Assembly: GCA_002007465.1 (NCBI GenBank)
Contig: LNAC01000728.1
Location: forward strand, 186,001-250,000
Reading direction: 5' to 3'
DNA from: Ailurus styani
Taxonomy: Eukaryota; Chordata; Mammalia; Carnivora; Ailuridae
Length of the DNA: 64,000 nt
The translations under genes and the position numbers were made by a program. The notes below the pieces were generated by a model. It made no database searches. It saw only the letters and a list, made by a program, of their open reading frames with translations, and had not been told where the DNA came from. Shown here one piece after another: positions 1 through 11,570 of this stretch. The number at the start of each line of letters is the position of its first letter. Positions within the stretch are counted from its first letter, which is position 1.

Positions 1-2029
1 TGGCTGATAACAACTATCTCCTTATCAACAGATGAGGTCTTCCTGGAACTCATTCAGAAAATAGTTCATAGTGGACCAGTGGCTTTGAACAAAGGGATGG
101 TGAGGATTTTTCACTATAGACTGAACTTTTACAGAGAATATTTCTCAATGTAGGTTTTAAAAGATGGGTGATTATTTTGGTTAGCAAGTATTTGGTGAAC
201 TCCTAAATAAATCAGTAACCCAATGTGAAAACAGATTTGGCTCTGAGTGCTAGGCCCACCCAGACTCAGATGGTTTCTGGAGAGCAGAGCTGGCAATTGG
301 ATTGAAAGGGAATCCAGCGCAACAGTGTCTTTCAAACAAAGTCCCTGAAAATAGAAAATAAGCTACAATAATAGCAGTGGAAACATACCTTTTAGGTTCT
401 GTAAAGAAATACTTTTTATGAAGATCCTAGAAGGTGAACACATTTTAAAAACACATCAGATTTGTTTGGTTGATTTCCCTCGTTTTGGAATGAAAAAAAT
501 TTAGAGAAGGTAAAGGAAAAATTGGGTGAGACCCCAACAGCTTAATTCCAAGTCTAGAGTTGTTTCCCTTCCCCCAGTAACCATCACTTTTTTTCTTGCC
601 TTCTTGAGATCCCCTTAATAGTTTTTGGTTTACTGTGCAGAAACTCTGAAGAGGCCAGGATAAAGTAGAGAGGAAGTCATCATTTGGCTGCATGTGGGCA
701 TCTGGGCTTTTTACTCCTTCAAATGGAAGAGTGGGCTGTTTTTGATTGGGTAGCATGCTATGATAGCAAGTACAGAAGGTTTCTAGATGACTAAGAAATT
801 CTAGTTTAATCTGGTCACCTCCTCAGAGGGTTATATTTCCAACATGTATTTTTCCATAGGAACAATAATAGAGCTACGGTTTGATCCTTTCCTCCCTCCC
901 CCAGGTGGCTGTGTCTCTCCCTACGTACTATAAAGAACAGGAGGGTGCCTATGATGTGCTGGTACCCAGCCCCCATGCAGACCGTGAGGGGAGAGAGGCA
1001 GTAGTGCCTTAGGGAATCATGGGATAGAGGCTCAGCAGGAGAGAATTGGAAATCTAAGGTAAAGGACAGGGATAAAGGAACAAACTTGGGTAGTACCAAG
1101 GTTTTAGGTGTCAGGGTAAGAAATCACAAGAAACTCCTCTTAGAAACCCTCTTTTCCAACCTATCAGAGTCATGAGATTTTTATCACATTGGACCCTGAG
1201 ATAAAATTCTTCCACCAGGAAGAGAGAGATGATAATTTTATCAGTCATCAATTTTGGTGAGCACATTTGGGTTTTAGTCCTAAAATCTGAATGGAAAAAC
1301 ACCTGGTAAATGGGCTTTTTTTTTTTTCTTCTTTTTATCAGCAGACTCATATATGCTGTCAGTTCTCAACTTTCTGTTCCCACATGAGTGTCGAATTTAT
1401 GTTGGATTCTGCAAAAGACAGATCATCCTTCTCAAGGCTTTTGTTCCCTGTGAGCTATAAACTACCAATCCAAGGCAAAGGTGGGACAAATGGGCAAAAT
1501 GGGGAGGGAATTACGGACAATCAGTTGGGAAGCGGTACTGTTGATGGTTCTTGGGTTGGAAGTGTTTCAGGGAACTCTCATAGTGGCTGGTCTTGAACAC
1601 CCTTAGTGACTCCCACGGTGGCTTGAACATTTGCACTCACAATCACCCTGGTTCCAGCAGTGAGGCCTAAAGATACTTGCATTTTTCCAGGATTCTCTTC
1701 TATAAAAGCGAAGAAAAGCTGTCCTGCTCTCACTCACATGTTCTTTCTTATTTTATCCCTTGTCAAGACCTCTAGATAATTCTGGCAATTGCAGACTACC
1801 TCAAAATGTGGCTGTTTTCTGTTGGGTGTCTGGGTCAGGTCCAGGTGATGTTCATGGAGGATTCTTTCTGTTCTCATCCTGGCCTATCAGGGAATTCACA
1901 AACTGGGAATGCCTGGGTCCTAACAAAGTTATGTCAAGGAAGGGAAAAATAGCATTGGTATGCATTTGTGAAATTCTAAGTTGTTTAAATAGGCCTAGGT
2001 GTTGGAAATGGAAAGAACTAGATAATCCC
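1..2029. other. Single-copy-like sequence, no gene recognised
   Basis: I see no exon, RNA gene or recognisable interspersed repeat here. Open frames up to about 100 codons occur on both strands but show no domain, and none is flanked by convincing splice or promoter signals. A T-run near 1317-1327 is the only simple-sequence feature. Confidence 0.5.
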
Positions 2030-2220
2030 TGCTATAGAGAGCCCACAGTGTGACGGGAGAGCAGATGTATAAACAGATGAGCACAAAACTGGTATGGTGC
2101 TAGTAGGTAGGTATGCATGGGGAATAATGGTAGTTATTTCCCTTATGAGCAGGAGTGATGAAACAGTTGAGACCTAAGTGGAAATACTAAGAATGATGTA
2201 GGGTTCATCAAACCAGGAAA
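2030..2220 (-). repeat. Possible L2 LINE fragment (antisense)
   Basis: The segment around 2065-2200 (ATAAACAGATGAGCAC, then a run about a delayed 'GAGACCTAAGTGGAAATACTAAG' type segment) follows the order of the reverse complement of the L2 3' region, but it is strongly diverged. An ancient, inactive fragment is the likeliest reading. The call is weak and rests on similarity recalled from memory. Confidence 0.35.
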
Positions 2221-4029
2221 AGGATAAAAAAAATTACAGACAGAAAACACAGCGTATGTAACACTGCAGAAATGGATGTTATGGCTAATCTACCACTGGA
2301 ACTCAAGTGGGATAATGTGAAGATTGTATCTCCCTCTAAAATCATTGCAATTTCCCTTGCACTTACTGGATTTGTTCACTTTGAGTGACGAATAGATAGA
2401 CGTGCAGGGAGAGCGAGAAAGGGGGAGATTGCTGGACCACTGCTTGTGTTACCGCCGCATAGGACAAAGATGAGAAGAATCTCTTTCAAAATCTTGGATT
2501 GGTGCAATCACTCAACAACCTCCTTTTGCTGAAATTGTGAAATTGGGCCTGGAATGGAACCTTCTACACCAAGCCTTAGTCATTGGGTCAGAACAGCACT
2601 TCACGGAATCCCAGAGACAACCTAGCTCAGTAGTCGTTCCTTCTGTTTTCGCCATGCCATTGAGGTACCTCGCAATGGAGTTCTGTGATCTGGAGAGCGT
2701 ATGAGCATGGTGTTATCCCATGAGTTACCACAAGTACGTGAACTGTGGGAAAGGTGTCCCGCAGGGTGGATGCCACCGACTCCATGAAGCTCCCGAGGGA
2801 GGCAGATTTCTTGGCCCACGAACTTTGATAAAGGGCCCAAGTCCTTCAGGAGCTGTCCACAGAAGGACCCTCCCTGAAGAACAGGCCTTGGGTGAAACAT
2901 AATCTATGGACAGCGGAGCAGCACCAAGGAAGGACCCGGTCTCTTCTTGGATCCCGGCCTCTGAGTGACGCCCCCGGGAAGACTGCCTGACTGTGGCTGT
3001 CAGAGCGTGCGTCCGAGTTCTAATGTGAAAGGAGCAGCAGAGAGCCAACTGCAGGTGTGGGCATGCCCTTCCTTCACCCACAGACCTTCTGGAGGAGGCT
3101 GTACTTTCTGAGAAAAGCCTAATGAAAAGGATCAAGCTCACCCAGAGGCCCTGCTGTGCGGGAAGATTGCTTCCAAGAAGCGATTCATTTTTAGTTTAAC
3201 AACTGTGCATTTGGTCCCCACACAATTTATCTTCATGCAAAATCACATACCTGTGTGCCAGATGTGCACAGCTGTATGTGAGCAACTGCTGATCTATCTG
3301 GATCTCATGCCAAGTGCCTGTTTCTTTAAATTAGGGTGGGTTGGGATTAGGGCTGTGTGAAAATGTCATTTGAAACCAGAAACCAAGCAAGCCCTGGCTA
3401 CATGGGGGTTGGAGCATAGCCTGATGACGAACCAAGGTTGAATTAGGCTTTTCCAGGACCCCCCAGAACCTCCCCCTCTCATGACCTCTGAAATTCAGCC
3501 TTGTTCTGGGTCTGCAGAGGTTAGGCTATCTGGAGACTCAGCCCTGCCAAAGCGTGCGGCCCTTGTAAATGCTTGTGGTAAACCTGCAAAACCTCTGCCC
3601 AGCCCTCGGGAGCTTCTGGAGCAGAACAGAACTTGAGATTTTTAGTTTGTGTTTCAGTTTTTACCCTCTGGCCTCAGAAGAAGCAAGACCACAAAATACT
3701 CAATGGTTCTAGGGGTATGGAAGAGTAGGGGGTTGGGGTGAGGAGATGGCCTTCTGCTGAGAAGCCCAGGGATCCGCAGCCCCGGCACACGTACGTTTCC
3801 CCTCTAGTCTTGCCCGTCTCTCTTTTCATGCCCAAAGAGTCACCACTGAAGAGATTCAGCCATCGTCTTGCCATTCTAGGACTGGTTTATGGGGTTTCCA
3901 CTAATGCCGGATGTGTGCCAGGCATCAATAGGAGGTAAAGTCCTGGGCACATCCTAAGTGGTCAAATGTTAGCCGTTGATGGGATTATTGGAGATTGAGC
4001 ATTTTTTCCCCAATTTTTTTGGTGACCTG
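2221..4029. other. Single-copy-like sequence, no gene recognised
   Basis: Mixed base composition, somewhat richer in G and C at 2600-3150. Overlapping open frames occur on both strands at 2622-3141, the longest about 138 codons on the minus strand at 2725-3141. Their predicted peptides have low complexity and no motif I recognise, so I do not call a gene. Confidence 0.5.
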
Positions 4030-4245
4030 CCAGATGCCAGTTACTATGCAGAATGTCTCTTGTTAATTCCCACAAGTCCATGAGGCAGGCACTATTATTC
4101 CCATTTTACCAATAGGAAAACTGAGGCTAAGAGAGATCGTCGAGCTCACTCAAAAATTACACTATGTCCTACATGGTGGAGCCAGAGTGAAGATTCAGCT
4201 GGGTCTGATCTTAAATTCTGTTTTCTTTCCACCATGCTGTGGTCA
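4030..4245 (+). repeat. MIR SINE, ancient
   Basis: The core of the mammalian-wide interspersed repeat is recognisable: a 'CCACAAGTCCATGAGGCAGG' segment, then 'CCCATTTTACCAATAGGAAA', then 'CTGAGGCTAAGAGAG' and the degraded 'GGAGCCAGAGTGAAGATTCA' segment, in the sense order. It is heavily diverged, as expected for an element that predates the placental radiation. There is no sign of function. Confidence 0.8.
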
Positions 4246-5383
4246 TTTGCTCTGCATCGTGGCTGTTACCAGAGCCCAAGGAGAGGGCAGGTGTCTCTGT
4301 CCAGGAGTGCAGTGTGTTTGCTCTTTCTGTCCATGACACCATCACTGTACCTGGACAGAGGCCCTCAGTGTGACCGCCTACTTGTCACACCTCTCAGTTC
4401 CATTCCGGTTCTCCCATGGACAGGCACTGATAAGTCAGCCCATGGTACACAGGCTCAGTTTGCATTTCAGCAACACTCTAAAAACAATAACCAGATGCAG
4501 TTTAACTCACATTGTGTCCACATAAGGAATCCATTCCAAGAAAAGTCAGGGGATGCACTGTGATTCTCAGTCAGATGAATGACTCCAGTCTTCCCTGGAC
4601 TCATTTAGAACTCAAAGAAGAAATAACATCTAGATTAATTTTAGAGTTCAATCTTTGAATCCGGTCTCAGGAAGAAAGCAGATATAATTTAGTCTTATAA
4701 TGACGACCCCTTAGGTCACAGATCACTCGTGGGTAGCGGCTCCTTCTAGACACCTGCTGTACTCAAAGCAATTTCCTCTTTTCAGTTTTGAGAACTATTT
4801 CAGACTTTGCTTGTTTCCTAGCTACTTAGGAGAAGAGGCCACCATCCTGGGAATACACCAGGATCCTCCAGGAATTGCATCATTTATTTTTCAACAAAGA
4901 TTAATTTAATTTGGTTTAGTTTAATAAGAGTGTATGATCATATATTTGATAACCAAATAGATGTCTTGATGTAAATTTAAGTCCTGGTTTAGCTCTCTTC
5001 CAGTGAGAAAAACAAAGACTCTCAAAGGTAATTGGTATACCACCTCTCCAAGGGGGGGGAAAAGGGGTAGGCTTTCCATTTTCTTAAACATAAAACTTAA
5101 AATCCACATATAATAATAAACAAATGGTTTAAGGCATTTTATGTCATAAATGTGCTGCCATTATTTGGTTATGAATTTTCAGGTTCAGGAATTATGCTAA
5201 AACCCAAGGGTCATTATGGAATGTCTGTATATTTGATTTCCAAAGCTCCAGATAGGTTTTAATGTGTTCAGTGTTATACCACTGCACTCCCTGAGCTATT
5301 TCTGTATCCTCAGAGACATGTCCTAATAACAGACCTCCGTGTCTTCTGCTTAGTGAAAAGTGTGAATAATAGCTCCAAAAAGA
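4246..5383. other. Single-copy-like sequence, no gene recognised
   Basis: No recognised repeat or gene. An AT-rich patch lies at 4880-4930 and a purine run (G8 followed by A4) at 5053-5064. Open frames in this stretch do not exceed about 110 codons and look random. Confidence 0.45.
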
Positions 5384-5426
5384 ATATATATATACATACA
5401 CACACACGCACACACACACACACATA

Positions 5427-5468
<42 letters not shown>
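5384..5468. repeat. Compound (TA)n-(CA)n-(TA)n microsatellite
   Basis: A short TA tract (5384-5393) is followed by an interrupted CA tract (5394-5423) and then a TA tract broken by a single TG step (5424-5468). Directly visible. Compound dinucleotide arrays like this are usually length-polymorphic. The long perfect TA section could extrude as a cruciform or be unstable. Confidence 0.95.
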
Positions 5469-5470
<2 letters not shown>

Positions 5471-5904
5471 AACTTTAACATATGTTCCCAGATGGCCAAG
5501 TGATTGAACCTAATACAGTTAACAACTTAGGAAAGGATTCATTGAATTTTCCAGGTCTCTTCATGGCCAGCATTACTTTGTAAAGAGACCCTAAATGTGA
5601 AATAATCAACATGTTAAAGTAATCTAGATGTTTATGATTTGATAACTCTTTGGTGCATTGTTTAACAACATGTTTTCAATTTACTTTCCTTCAAATAGCT
5701 CCAAATAACCCCGTGATTTTGGATGATTGATTATGGGAATGCTGCTTTTACTGTACATCCAAGGTAATTTTAAAATTACATCTTCTTTTCATTGTTAAGG
5801 GGTAAAATCATTTGCAGGTCTTGACATGATTTATCAGAGAAAGGGGGCTAAAGGGTCAGTCTTGGCCTCGCTCTATTAGAACATTATTATGTTAGTCCAG
5901 AAGT

Positions 5905-6035
5905 AAAGCATTAGACTTCATGGAAGCTGGGTTCTCGTCCCCAGCAGGCTGAACAATTGGGTCTGTGGTCGTAGCAAAGTCATTAACCTCTTATGACTCA
6001 CCTTCCTTCCCTATAAAACCCAGCAAAACAATTGG
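5905..6035 (-). repeat. MIR SINE, antisense
   Basis: The order 'GGGTTCTCGTCCCCAGC', 'GCAAAGTCATTAACCTCTTA' and 'CTTCCTTCCCTATAAAA' matches the reverse complement of MIR (the usual 'CTGGGTTCGAATCC ... TTAACCTCTCTGAGCC ... CATCTGTAAAATGG' series), diverged. An ancient fragment. Confidence 0.6.
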
Positions 6036-6049
6036 GATCAAAACTTCCC

Positions 6050-6155
6050 TTGCTGATTCTGATTTATTATAACTGTGGCAAGGCCTAGAAATCTGTATTT
6101 TCTATTAAGAACCTGGGGTATATAATCTGAGAAGTTTGGAAAACACTAGATTAAA
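6050..6155. repeat. MER5A-like hAT DNA transposon fragment
   Basis: The run 'GCCTAGAAATCTGTATTTT', a short gap, then 'AGTTTGGAAAACACTAG' is the conserved end of the MER5A/MER5B nonautonomous hAT family (canonical ending 'GTTTGAGAACCACTG'). Inactive and diverged; subfamily not decided. Confidence 0.65.
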
Positions 6156-6784
6156 TGACTTCAGTGTCCAGATCTAAAGTTCTCCAGCTCTAGAACCAAG
6201 ACTTTCAGTGGTCCAGACATTTTTCTTTCTACTATTTTATTATGTAATGGCAACCTTACTTTAACTGTATGGCGGATGTGGATTTCTCGCAGACACGGTG
6301 CCCAAGCTTGTATGTAAATGACTTGTTTAAGCCTTATTAGAACCTTGCACTGTGAGCATATTAGTCATGGTTATTCATCCTACCTGCTACAACAAACTCC
6401 TCAATATTGGGCTTCACACCCGAGATTTATCTTACTCATGTAAAACCCTCCTCCGTCTCCTAACTGCCACCTGGAATGCGTGCCCTTCATGCAAAGGCAA
6501 AGATGGAGACACTGGATCTTACTTCTCATGATGTGAAGTGGTGTGTGGCACTGCTGTTCACAGCCTGTGGGTTAAAGTCAGTCCGATCCCCGATCCAACT
6601 GGAAGGCTGTGGAAATACAAAGGAGCACAGGCAGATCGGATAAACAAACTGTCTTTGACAAAGGAGGAGATCTCAATATTACCACTTTAAGAAACTGAGG
6701 CTCAGGAAACCAGTTCACAGTTGGATTGCACTTGAAGAGTGTCAACGATGAGAGTGTTACCTGGTACTTCATTCAAAAAAGGAG

Positions 6785-7120
6785 GCACGCATTATTCACA
6801 ATAGCCAAGGTGTGGAAGCAACCTGAATGCCCATCCCTGGATAATGGATAAAGAAAATGTGGTAGGGATGTGCAACAGAAATTATGCAGTTTTAAAAAAG
6901 AAGGAAATCTTATCATATGTGACTTCAGGGATGAACCTAAAGGACATTACACCAAGTGAAATAAGCCAGTCACAGAAGGGAAAATACGGCATGACTCCAC
7001 CTACGCAAGGTATCTACAATAGTCATGAAGAGTGTAGAATGGTAGTCGCCAGGAGCCAGGGGGAGGGGGAAATTGGGAATTGCTGTTCAACAGGTATAAA
7101 GTTTTTCCATTGATCTTCCA
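6785..7120 (+). mobile_element. LINE-1 fragment, ORF2 3' end plus 3' UTR (old)
   Basis: The sense-strand run begins 'TTCACAATAGCCAAGGTGTG' and continues through the segments for 'CAACCTGAATGCCCATC', 'GGATGAACCTAAAGGACATT' and 'AGTGAAATAAGCCAGTCAC', which is the canonical order of the 3' end of L1 ORF2. It carries stops and indels, is truncated at its 5' side, and has no intact target-site duplication that I can see. Remaining open frames here are relics, not genes. Confidence 0.85.
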
Positions 7121-7959
7121 CCCTCCCCCCAAAATAAACTTCACGGAGGTAAAGGATGCCCAGCAAAACTTCATAAATAACAATAAAAGATAAAATATTC
7201 CTTATGCTAAAAAAGGCATGGCTTCCAAGAATAAAACTTATGCGTTTCCTTAGAAAGAAGAGGATTTTCTTCCAAATAAATAACAAGAGAAATGATATTT
7301 TTGAAGTTGTCTTTGCTGCTCTCTCACTACATGCTGAAAACGGAAGGAATCCTTCTCCCTAAAGCAGAAAGCAGACGTGTTCCCACTAACCGGCGTGAAG
7401 TCTGAGGGGACCTCCCCGTGATCTAGTCTGAATGGGACTTGCTCAAGACAATGAAATCGAAACCTCAAAGTATCAAAGAATCATCCTTTCCACCTTAGCT
7501 TTTTTAAGCAGTTCTAAGCACAGATTATTTCTTCACAACTAAAACCTGTGAAATGACGGCTTTGTCCATTCAAAGCGCACCTGCTGTAAATAGATACTTT
7601 GTTTCTTTCTTTCTACTTTTGACCCTGAGAACCCTCTCCATAATTCGAGAGATAGTTTTAAAGGCATGGAGAGATTCCAAGATCCACAGAAATAGAATTT
7701 AGGAGGGTAGGCCCTGCAGTGGAGGAGCATCCACAGCAAAAACAAAACCAAACAACAACCGGACGTCACTGCAAGACGTGAAGTGAGAGCCGTAATAATC
7801 GACGTATGTACGGAGTAATGGGAGCCTGGAGAAGGGAGTTTCCTTCCGAGTTTGAGGAGTCAGGAAGGGCATCGGGGAGACAAACGGACAATTTCTCGAG
7901 GCCTGCAAAGACGAGGCATCCTCTGTCATATCTGCAGGGTAGCCTGCATGTGGATGACG
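7121..7959. other. Single-copy-like sequence, no gene recognised
   Basis: No repeat recognised with confidence. Open frames on the minus strand at 7250-8068 reach about 120 codons, overlap one another in different frames, and have no recognisable domain. Confidence 0.4.
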
Positions 7960-8150
7960 GTCCACAGGAGGGAAGAGCTTGAGCGGGAACACAGAGTTGG
8001 GGGGTCTTAGCATGGGGGGGGAAAGCGGTGGACAGGCGATGCTGCAAATCTGGGCTGAAGCCAAGCACTCAAGATCCTAAATATCCTTGCAGAGGAGTTT
8101 GGACTTTACCCCGTGTCCGTTACAGAGACATGTGAGTTTTTTCATGGGGG
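7960..8150 (-). repeat. Probable L2 LINE fragment, antisense
   Basis: The segment 'CCTTGCAGAGGAGTTTGGAC' followed by 'TTTACCCC' and 'ACATGTGAGTTTTTTCATGG' follows the reverse complement of the L2 ORF2 3' part (the usual 'GGCCTTGTAGGCCATGGTAA', 'GGAGTTTGGATTTTATTCTG' series). Diverged and inactive. Confidence 0.5.
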
Positions 8151-8387
8151 GTCAAGCCTGTGCTGTGGTGCCCACGAGAGGTGGAATTCCGCACTCGCAC
8201 ATCTCCGTGTAGCTTGGATGGACAGGAAATTGTCCCCCATTGTTTATTTGTCTCTACTAATCTATAATAATATAAAATGATGTGACTGTTCAGAATAAAG
8301 ACGACATGCTTCCGCTTTCCTGACAGTTGGCCGTGTGACTAAGTTCCAGGCAATGGGACAGAATGAACGACCTGGCAACAGCTCCAC

Positions 8388-8388
<1 letters not shown>

Positions 8389-8424
<36 letters not shown>
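8389..8424. repeat. (GT)18 microsatellite
   Basis: An uninterrupted run of 18 GT units. Directly visible and likely length-polymorphic. A short open frame read through it encodes only Cys-Val repeats and is not a gene. Confidence 0.97.
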
Positions 8425-8427
<3 letters not shown>

Positions 8428-8576
8428 GACAGCTGCCATGCAGTTGCTTCTCGTGTCTTCTTGCCGCTACTTAAAACGCAGATGTGATGATGATTTACTT
8501 GGGCCATTTAAATGGAAAAGGTCAATTGAATTTTCTTCCAATTGAATTGCTTTTCTACTTTTGTCGAAACTCAGCC

Positions 8577-8745
8577 GGGCGTATTTATGGAAGTGTATTT
8601 CTGGGTTCTCAATCTGTTCCATTGATCTATGTATCTATCTCTGCAAATCCCATGTTGTATTAATTACTGGATCTATACGGTAAGCTTTGAGGTCAAGTAG
8701 AGTGATTCCCCCTACTTCATTCCCCTTCTTCAAGATTCAGGATCA
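8577..8745 (-). mobile_element. LINE-1 ORF2 fragment, antisense
   Basis: The series 'TTTCTGGGTTCTCAATCTGT', 'TCCATTGATCTATGTATCTA' and 'GAGGTCAAGTAGAGTGATTC' is the reverse complement of a well-conserved segment of L1 ORF2. The fragment is short, diverged and truncated on both sides. Confidence 0.8.
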
Positions 8746-9299
8746 CTCTAAGAGATCAATTTTACTTTATAACTTGAATACACACATGTAGACACACACA
8801 TAAATATGAAACCTGTTTCATGAAAATGATATATTGATCATTTGTGATTCTTTTCTAGCCTACTTGACTGCATTCTATGCTCTCATTAAAAAGTGCTGAT
8901 CATGGCCCACCATGTTGATTTCACAGCCCACCTCCCTGGGTCTTTCCACTTACAGCTTAAAAGACACCGTAGTACAAGGGAGTGGGGAAGGCCCACTTGC
9001 CATCAATCCACAGTATCCCCCACTGAAAACAGCATCAAGAGTGAATCCGGCTTCCTCGGAGGTGGGACAAGCCATGGGGTTGCCTTCTTCACATGAGGTT
9101 TCTTCCCTAATTGGAAGAATGACTTGGAAAGAACGTACAGCCTACTTAGGGGGATTTTCTCACTCACGGAAAATCTCCAGTCCCTAAACACGCGATTGGT
9201 TTTCTCCGAAAATGGAAAACCAACACAGCCAGAAATTTAAAAGCACTGTAAATGGGTATTTGCTATCAGGCTCCTCAGTGGGCCGATTCTTTCATGTGT
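8746..9299. other. Single-copy-like sequence, no gene recognised
   Basis: No repeat or gene is recognised. Two overlapping plus-strand open frames (8893-9187) and a minus-strand one (9003-9191) share the same bases and have no motif, so I treat all as chance. Confidence 0.4.
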
Positions 9300-9480
9300 G
9301 TTACCTTCTCCTGTCCTGTTATAACGTCCATTTTACACATGCGGAAATGGAGCCTTGGAAAGGGGAAGGAATTTGTTCAGATTTTCACATCTGGCCGGCA
9401 GCCCAGCTCAGACAGCAGCCTGTGCCCGCCTTCCTGCTTCGCCCCAAATCTCGTGCGTGCAGCGAAACTGAGGCACCCTG
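9300..9480 (+). repeat. MIR SINE, diverged
   Basis: 'CGTCCATTTTACACATGCGG' followed by 'AAATGGAGCCTTGGAAAG' and 'TTCAGATTTTCACATCTGGC' keeps the MIR core order (CCATTTTACAGATGAGGAAA, CTGAGGCACAGAG, AGGTCACACAGC). Ancient and inactive. Confidence 0.55.
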
Positions 9481-10929
9481 TTGTGGGCAGAAAAGGCAGA
9501 GCCTCTAAAGGAACAATGGTGTTTTGGCTGGTTCAGAAGATGGTTCTTCAGATGATGCCCTAACTCCCGGCCTGCACCCGGAAGCTGAGGGCCACACCCC
9601 GAGCTGGACCGGCCTGCTCTCCGGGGAGGGCCTCAGGGAAAGGGCCTCCGGGCCAGCCCGGGCCTGCACACAGCCCGGGCCAGCTGGTCCTCTACACGAG
9701 CAGGGAAAAACGACCATCAGGTTTAAGCTGCTGTTATTTCGGGTTTATGTTACTCACAGTTGAATTTAATCCTAACTGATACAACCACTATCCTGCAAGA
9801 ACAGTGGCAGAAAAATATATATCACATATCCATCACATAAATCTACTTTTATAAGGGAATGAAGTCAAATTATTACCCGCAATAAAAAGGTGTTTCGCAA
9901 CATGCCCCAGGAATTTAGAAGGACCATTTGTTCGTTGTCTCTCCCCGTCTCGCAGCCACGGCTCCCCGTGGTCTCTGGGGACAGACGCGAGAGCGGGCCG
10001 CTGGAGGGCAAAGGTGTGGTGACCCAGGGAATGAAGAGCCTCTAAGGACGATGGCTGGATTGTCCAGGCTTGGCCAACAGCGTGCTTTCTCCCACTTTGC
10101 TGTTGTCAGAGGAAGAGTTTTCCTGTTTTCTCCTTTACTGAGCAAGTTTTCTGGGAGAAGGAAGGAAAAAAGACAATGGCCGATAAATGGAATGGAAGAA
10201 AAATGAAATATAAGCAAACTAAACTCTTCACTGAACAGAAAAGTTCAATTAAAAAAAAAAAAGAAGAAGAGAAACGTAGGATCCTAATTTGAACCATAGC
10301 CCCATGTCTAATGCTTTTAGCTAAGAAAAAGAGAAAAGCACAAGAAATCTGAGTCAGAGGGAAGATGTCATGGTGAGTTTCAATGGGATGAATTCCTTAT
10401 TAATTCTAAAGAACACGATGCAACATGGATTTAATTATACAAGTCAACCCACCCACATTCCTCTCTTGCTTTTCACACACATGGGCTTCTGAGGACGATG
10501 AAAGGTGGGTGGGGAGAAAGGGAAAAGGAGGAAGAACAGGGGGTGGCTAAGGCCATGGGGAAGGCGGCTCTTCTCCAGGACACAGCTGCTCTCGGCCCCC
10601 CCTTTTTAAATGTGCAGACAGCGGGGCCTCAGGGACACCCCTGCCACCGTGCCCGGCCCCATCCGCCCCCGCAGGTCTATCTACCTTGGCCTCAAGGACA
10701 CTTCTCTTTTGTTCTATTTACCATGGAGGGCAGATTCTTTAAGTTTTGAGGGATGGAGAGAAGGAATATCACAAAGGGGGTAGATGGGACCGTGAAAATA
10801 AAAACTCAGCTGCTTTTCATTTCCTGTGGGATGCACAACCCAATCACACCAAGACTTTCACGAAGAACAAACAAGTCTATTAAAATGCCAAAGAGTTTAA
10901 ATGGATCAAAAATTTAAAAAATTTATATC
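9481..10929. other. GC-richer single-copy stretch, no gene recognised
   Basis: The section 9550-9690 is GC-rich with two near-identical GCCCGGGCC motifs, and 9950-10060 has several CpG sites. CpG density is too low and too patchy to call a CpG island or promoter. An A12-type run lies at 10251-10262. Open frames up to about 100 codons have no recognised domain. Confidence 0.4.
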
Positions 10930-11044
10930 TTAGTAACAATTGTATATATTTGAGAAGTAAAACATGATGTGTAGATACCCATCTCAATAGTGAAATGATT
11001 CCTATGGTCAGGCTAATGAACATAGCCATCTCCTCACGTATTTA

Positions 11045-11088
<44 letters not shown>

Positions 11089-11279
11089 ATGTGTGGTGAG
11101 CATACCTGGAATCTACTCTCTTTGCAAATTTTGAGTGTATAATACAGTATTATTAACTGTGGTCACCATGCTGTACATTAGATCTCAAGGCTTACTCATC
11201 TTGCATAATTGCAACTTCATTGAAAGAGCATTCAGCTTTTCCTAAGTCTTCTCTGGGACCTTTGACTTATGCTTCGATC
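10930..11279 (+). mobile_element. Old LINE-1 3' UTR fragment, left part
   Basis: 'GAAGTAAAACATGATGTGTA', 'ATAGCCATCTCCTCACGTAT', 'CATACCTGGAATCTACTCTC' and 'TGTACATTAGATCTCAAGGC' occur in the order of an ancient mammalian L1M 3' UTR, with the GT repeat at its usual place. A younger L1 3' end (11292-11451) interrupts it, and the sequence after that (from 11464) probably continues the old element. Confidence 0.8.
11047..11086. repeat. (GT)20 microsatellite
   Basis: Uninterrupted run of 20 GT units inside the old L1 3' UTR. This matches the position where L1M elements carry a short GT tract, so the microsatellite probably grew from that seed. Confidence 0.97.
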
Positions 11280-11291
11280 AACAATACTCCA

Positions 11292-11451
11292 CTGAGGGTT
11301 ACTGGGGGGGGTAGGGATAGAGTCGATTGGTTATGGACATTGGGGAGGGTTTGTGCTATGGTGAGTGCTATGAAAGGTGTAAGTCTGATGATTCACAGAC
11401 CTGTATCCCTGGGGCAAATAAAAAAATACATTAAAAAAAAAACCAAAACAA
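11292..11451 (+). mobile_element. Young LINE-1 3'-end insertion, severely 5'-truncated
   Basis: About 160 bp: 'CTGAGGGTTACTGGGG', 'TTGGGGAGGGTTTGTGCTAT', 'GATGATTCACAGACCTGTAT', 'CCCTGGGGCAAATAAA' and an A-rich tail. It matches the 3' UTR of the younger L1 at 58.2-58.4 kb. It is flanked by AACAATACTCCA (11280-11291) and AACAATACCCCA (11452-11463), a 12-bp target-site duplication with one mismatch. The element is nested in the old L1 in the same orientation. Confidence 0.88.
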
Positions 11452-11463
11452 AACAATACCCCA

Positions 11464-11570
11464 GTCTCTGTACAGGTGAAAACATCAACAATTTCCCCCT
11501 ATTGTATATTCCTGCTTTTTCTTTTCACTTTCATATAATATCCCACAGAATTCTAGCTGTTGGAGAGTGT
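11464..11570 (+). mobile_element. Old LINE-1 3' UTR fragment, probable right part
   Basis: 'CAACAATTTCCCCCTATTGT' resembles the 'CAACATCTCCCCATTTCCCC' section that follows in L1M 3' UTRs, so this is likely the continuation of 10930-11279 after the young L1 insertion. Similarity fades after about 11570. Confidence 0.45.

Noticed and set aside
2725..3141. Longest open frame (138 codons, minus strand)
   Set aside because: No domain, signal peptide or similarity recognised; three overlapping frames are also open in the same bases; the length is within chance expectation for 64 kb.
6640..6770. MIR-like segment 'AAGAAACTGAGGCTCAGGAA'
   Set aside because: Only one short MIR-like block is visible; too little to assign.
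8363..8545. Open frames over GT/CA repeats (also 5192-5425, 37212-37445, 51483-51704)
   Set aside because: The predicted peptides are Cys-Val or His-Thr runs from dinucleotide repeats and are translation artefacts.
9550..10060. Possible CpG island or promoter
   Set aside because: CpG density is patchy and low, and no downstream exon or open frame supports a transcription start.
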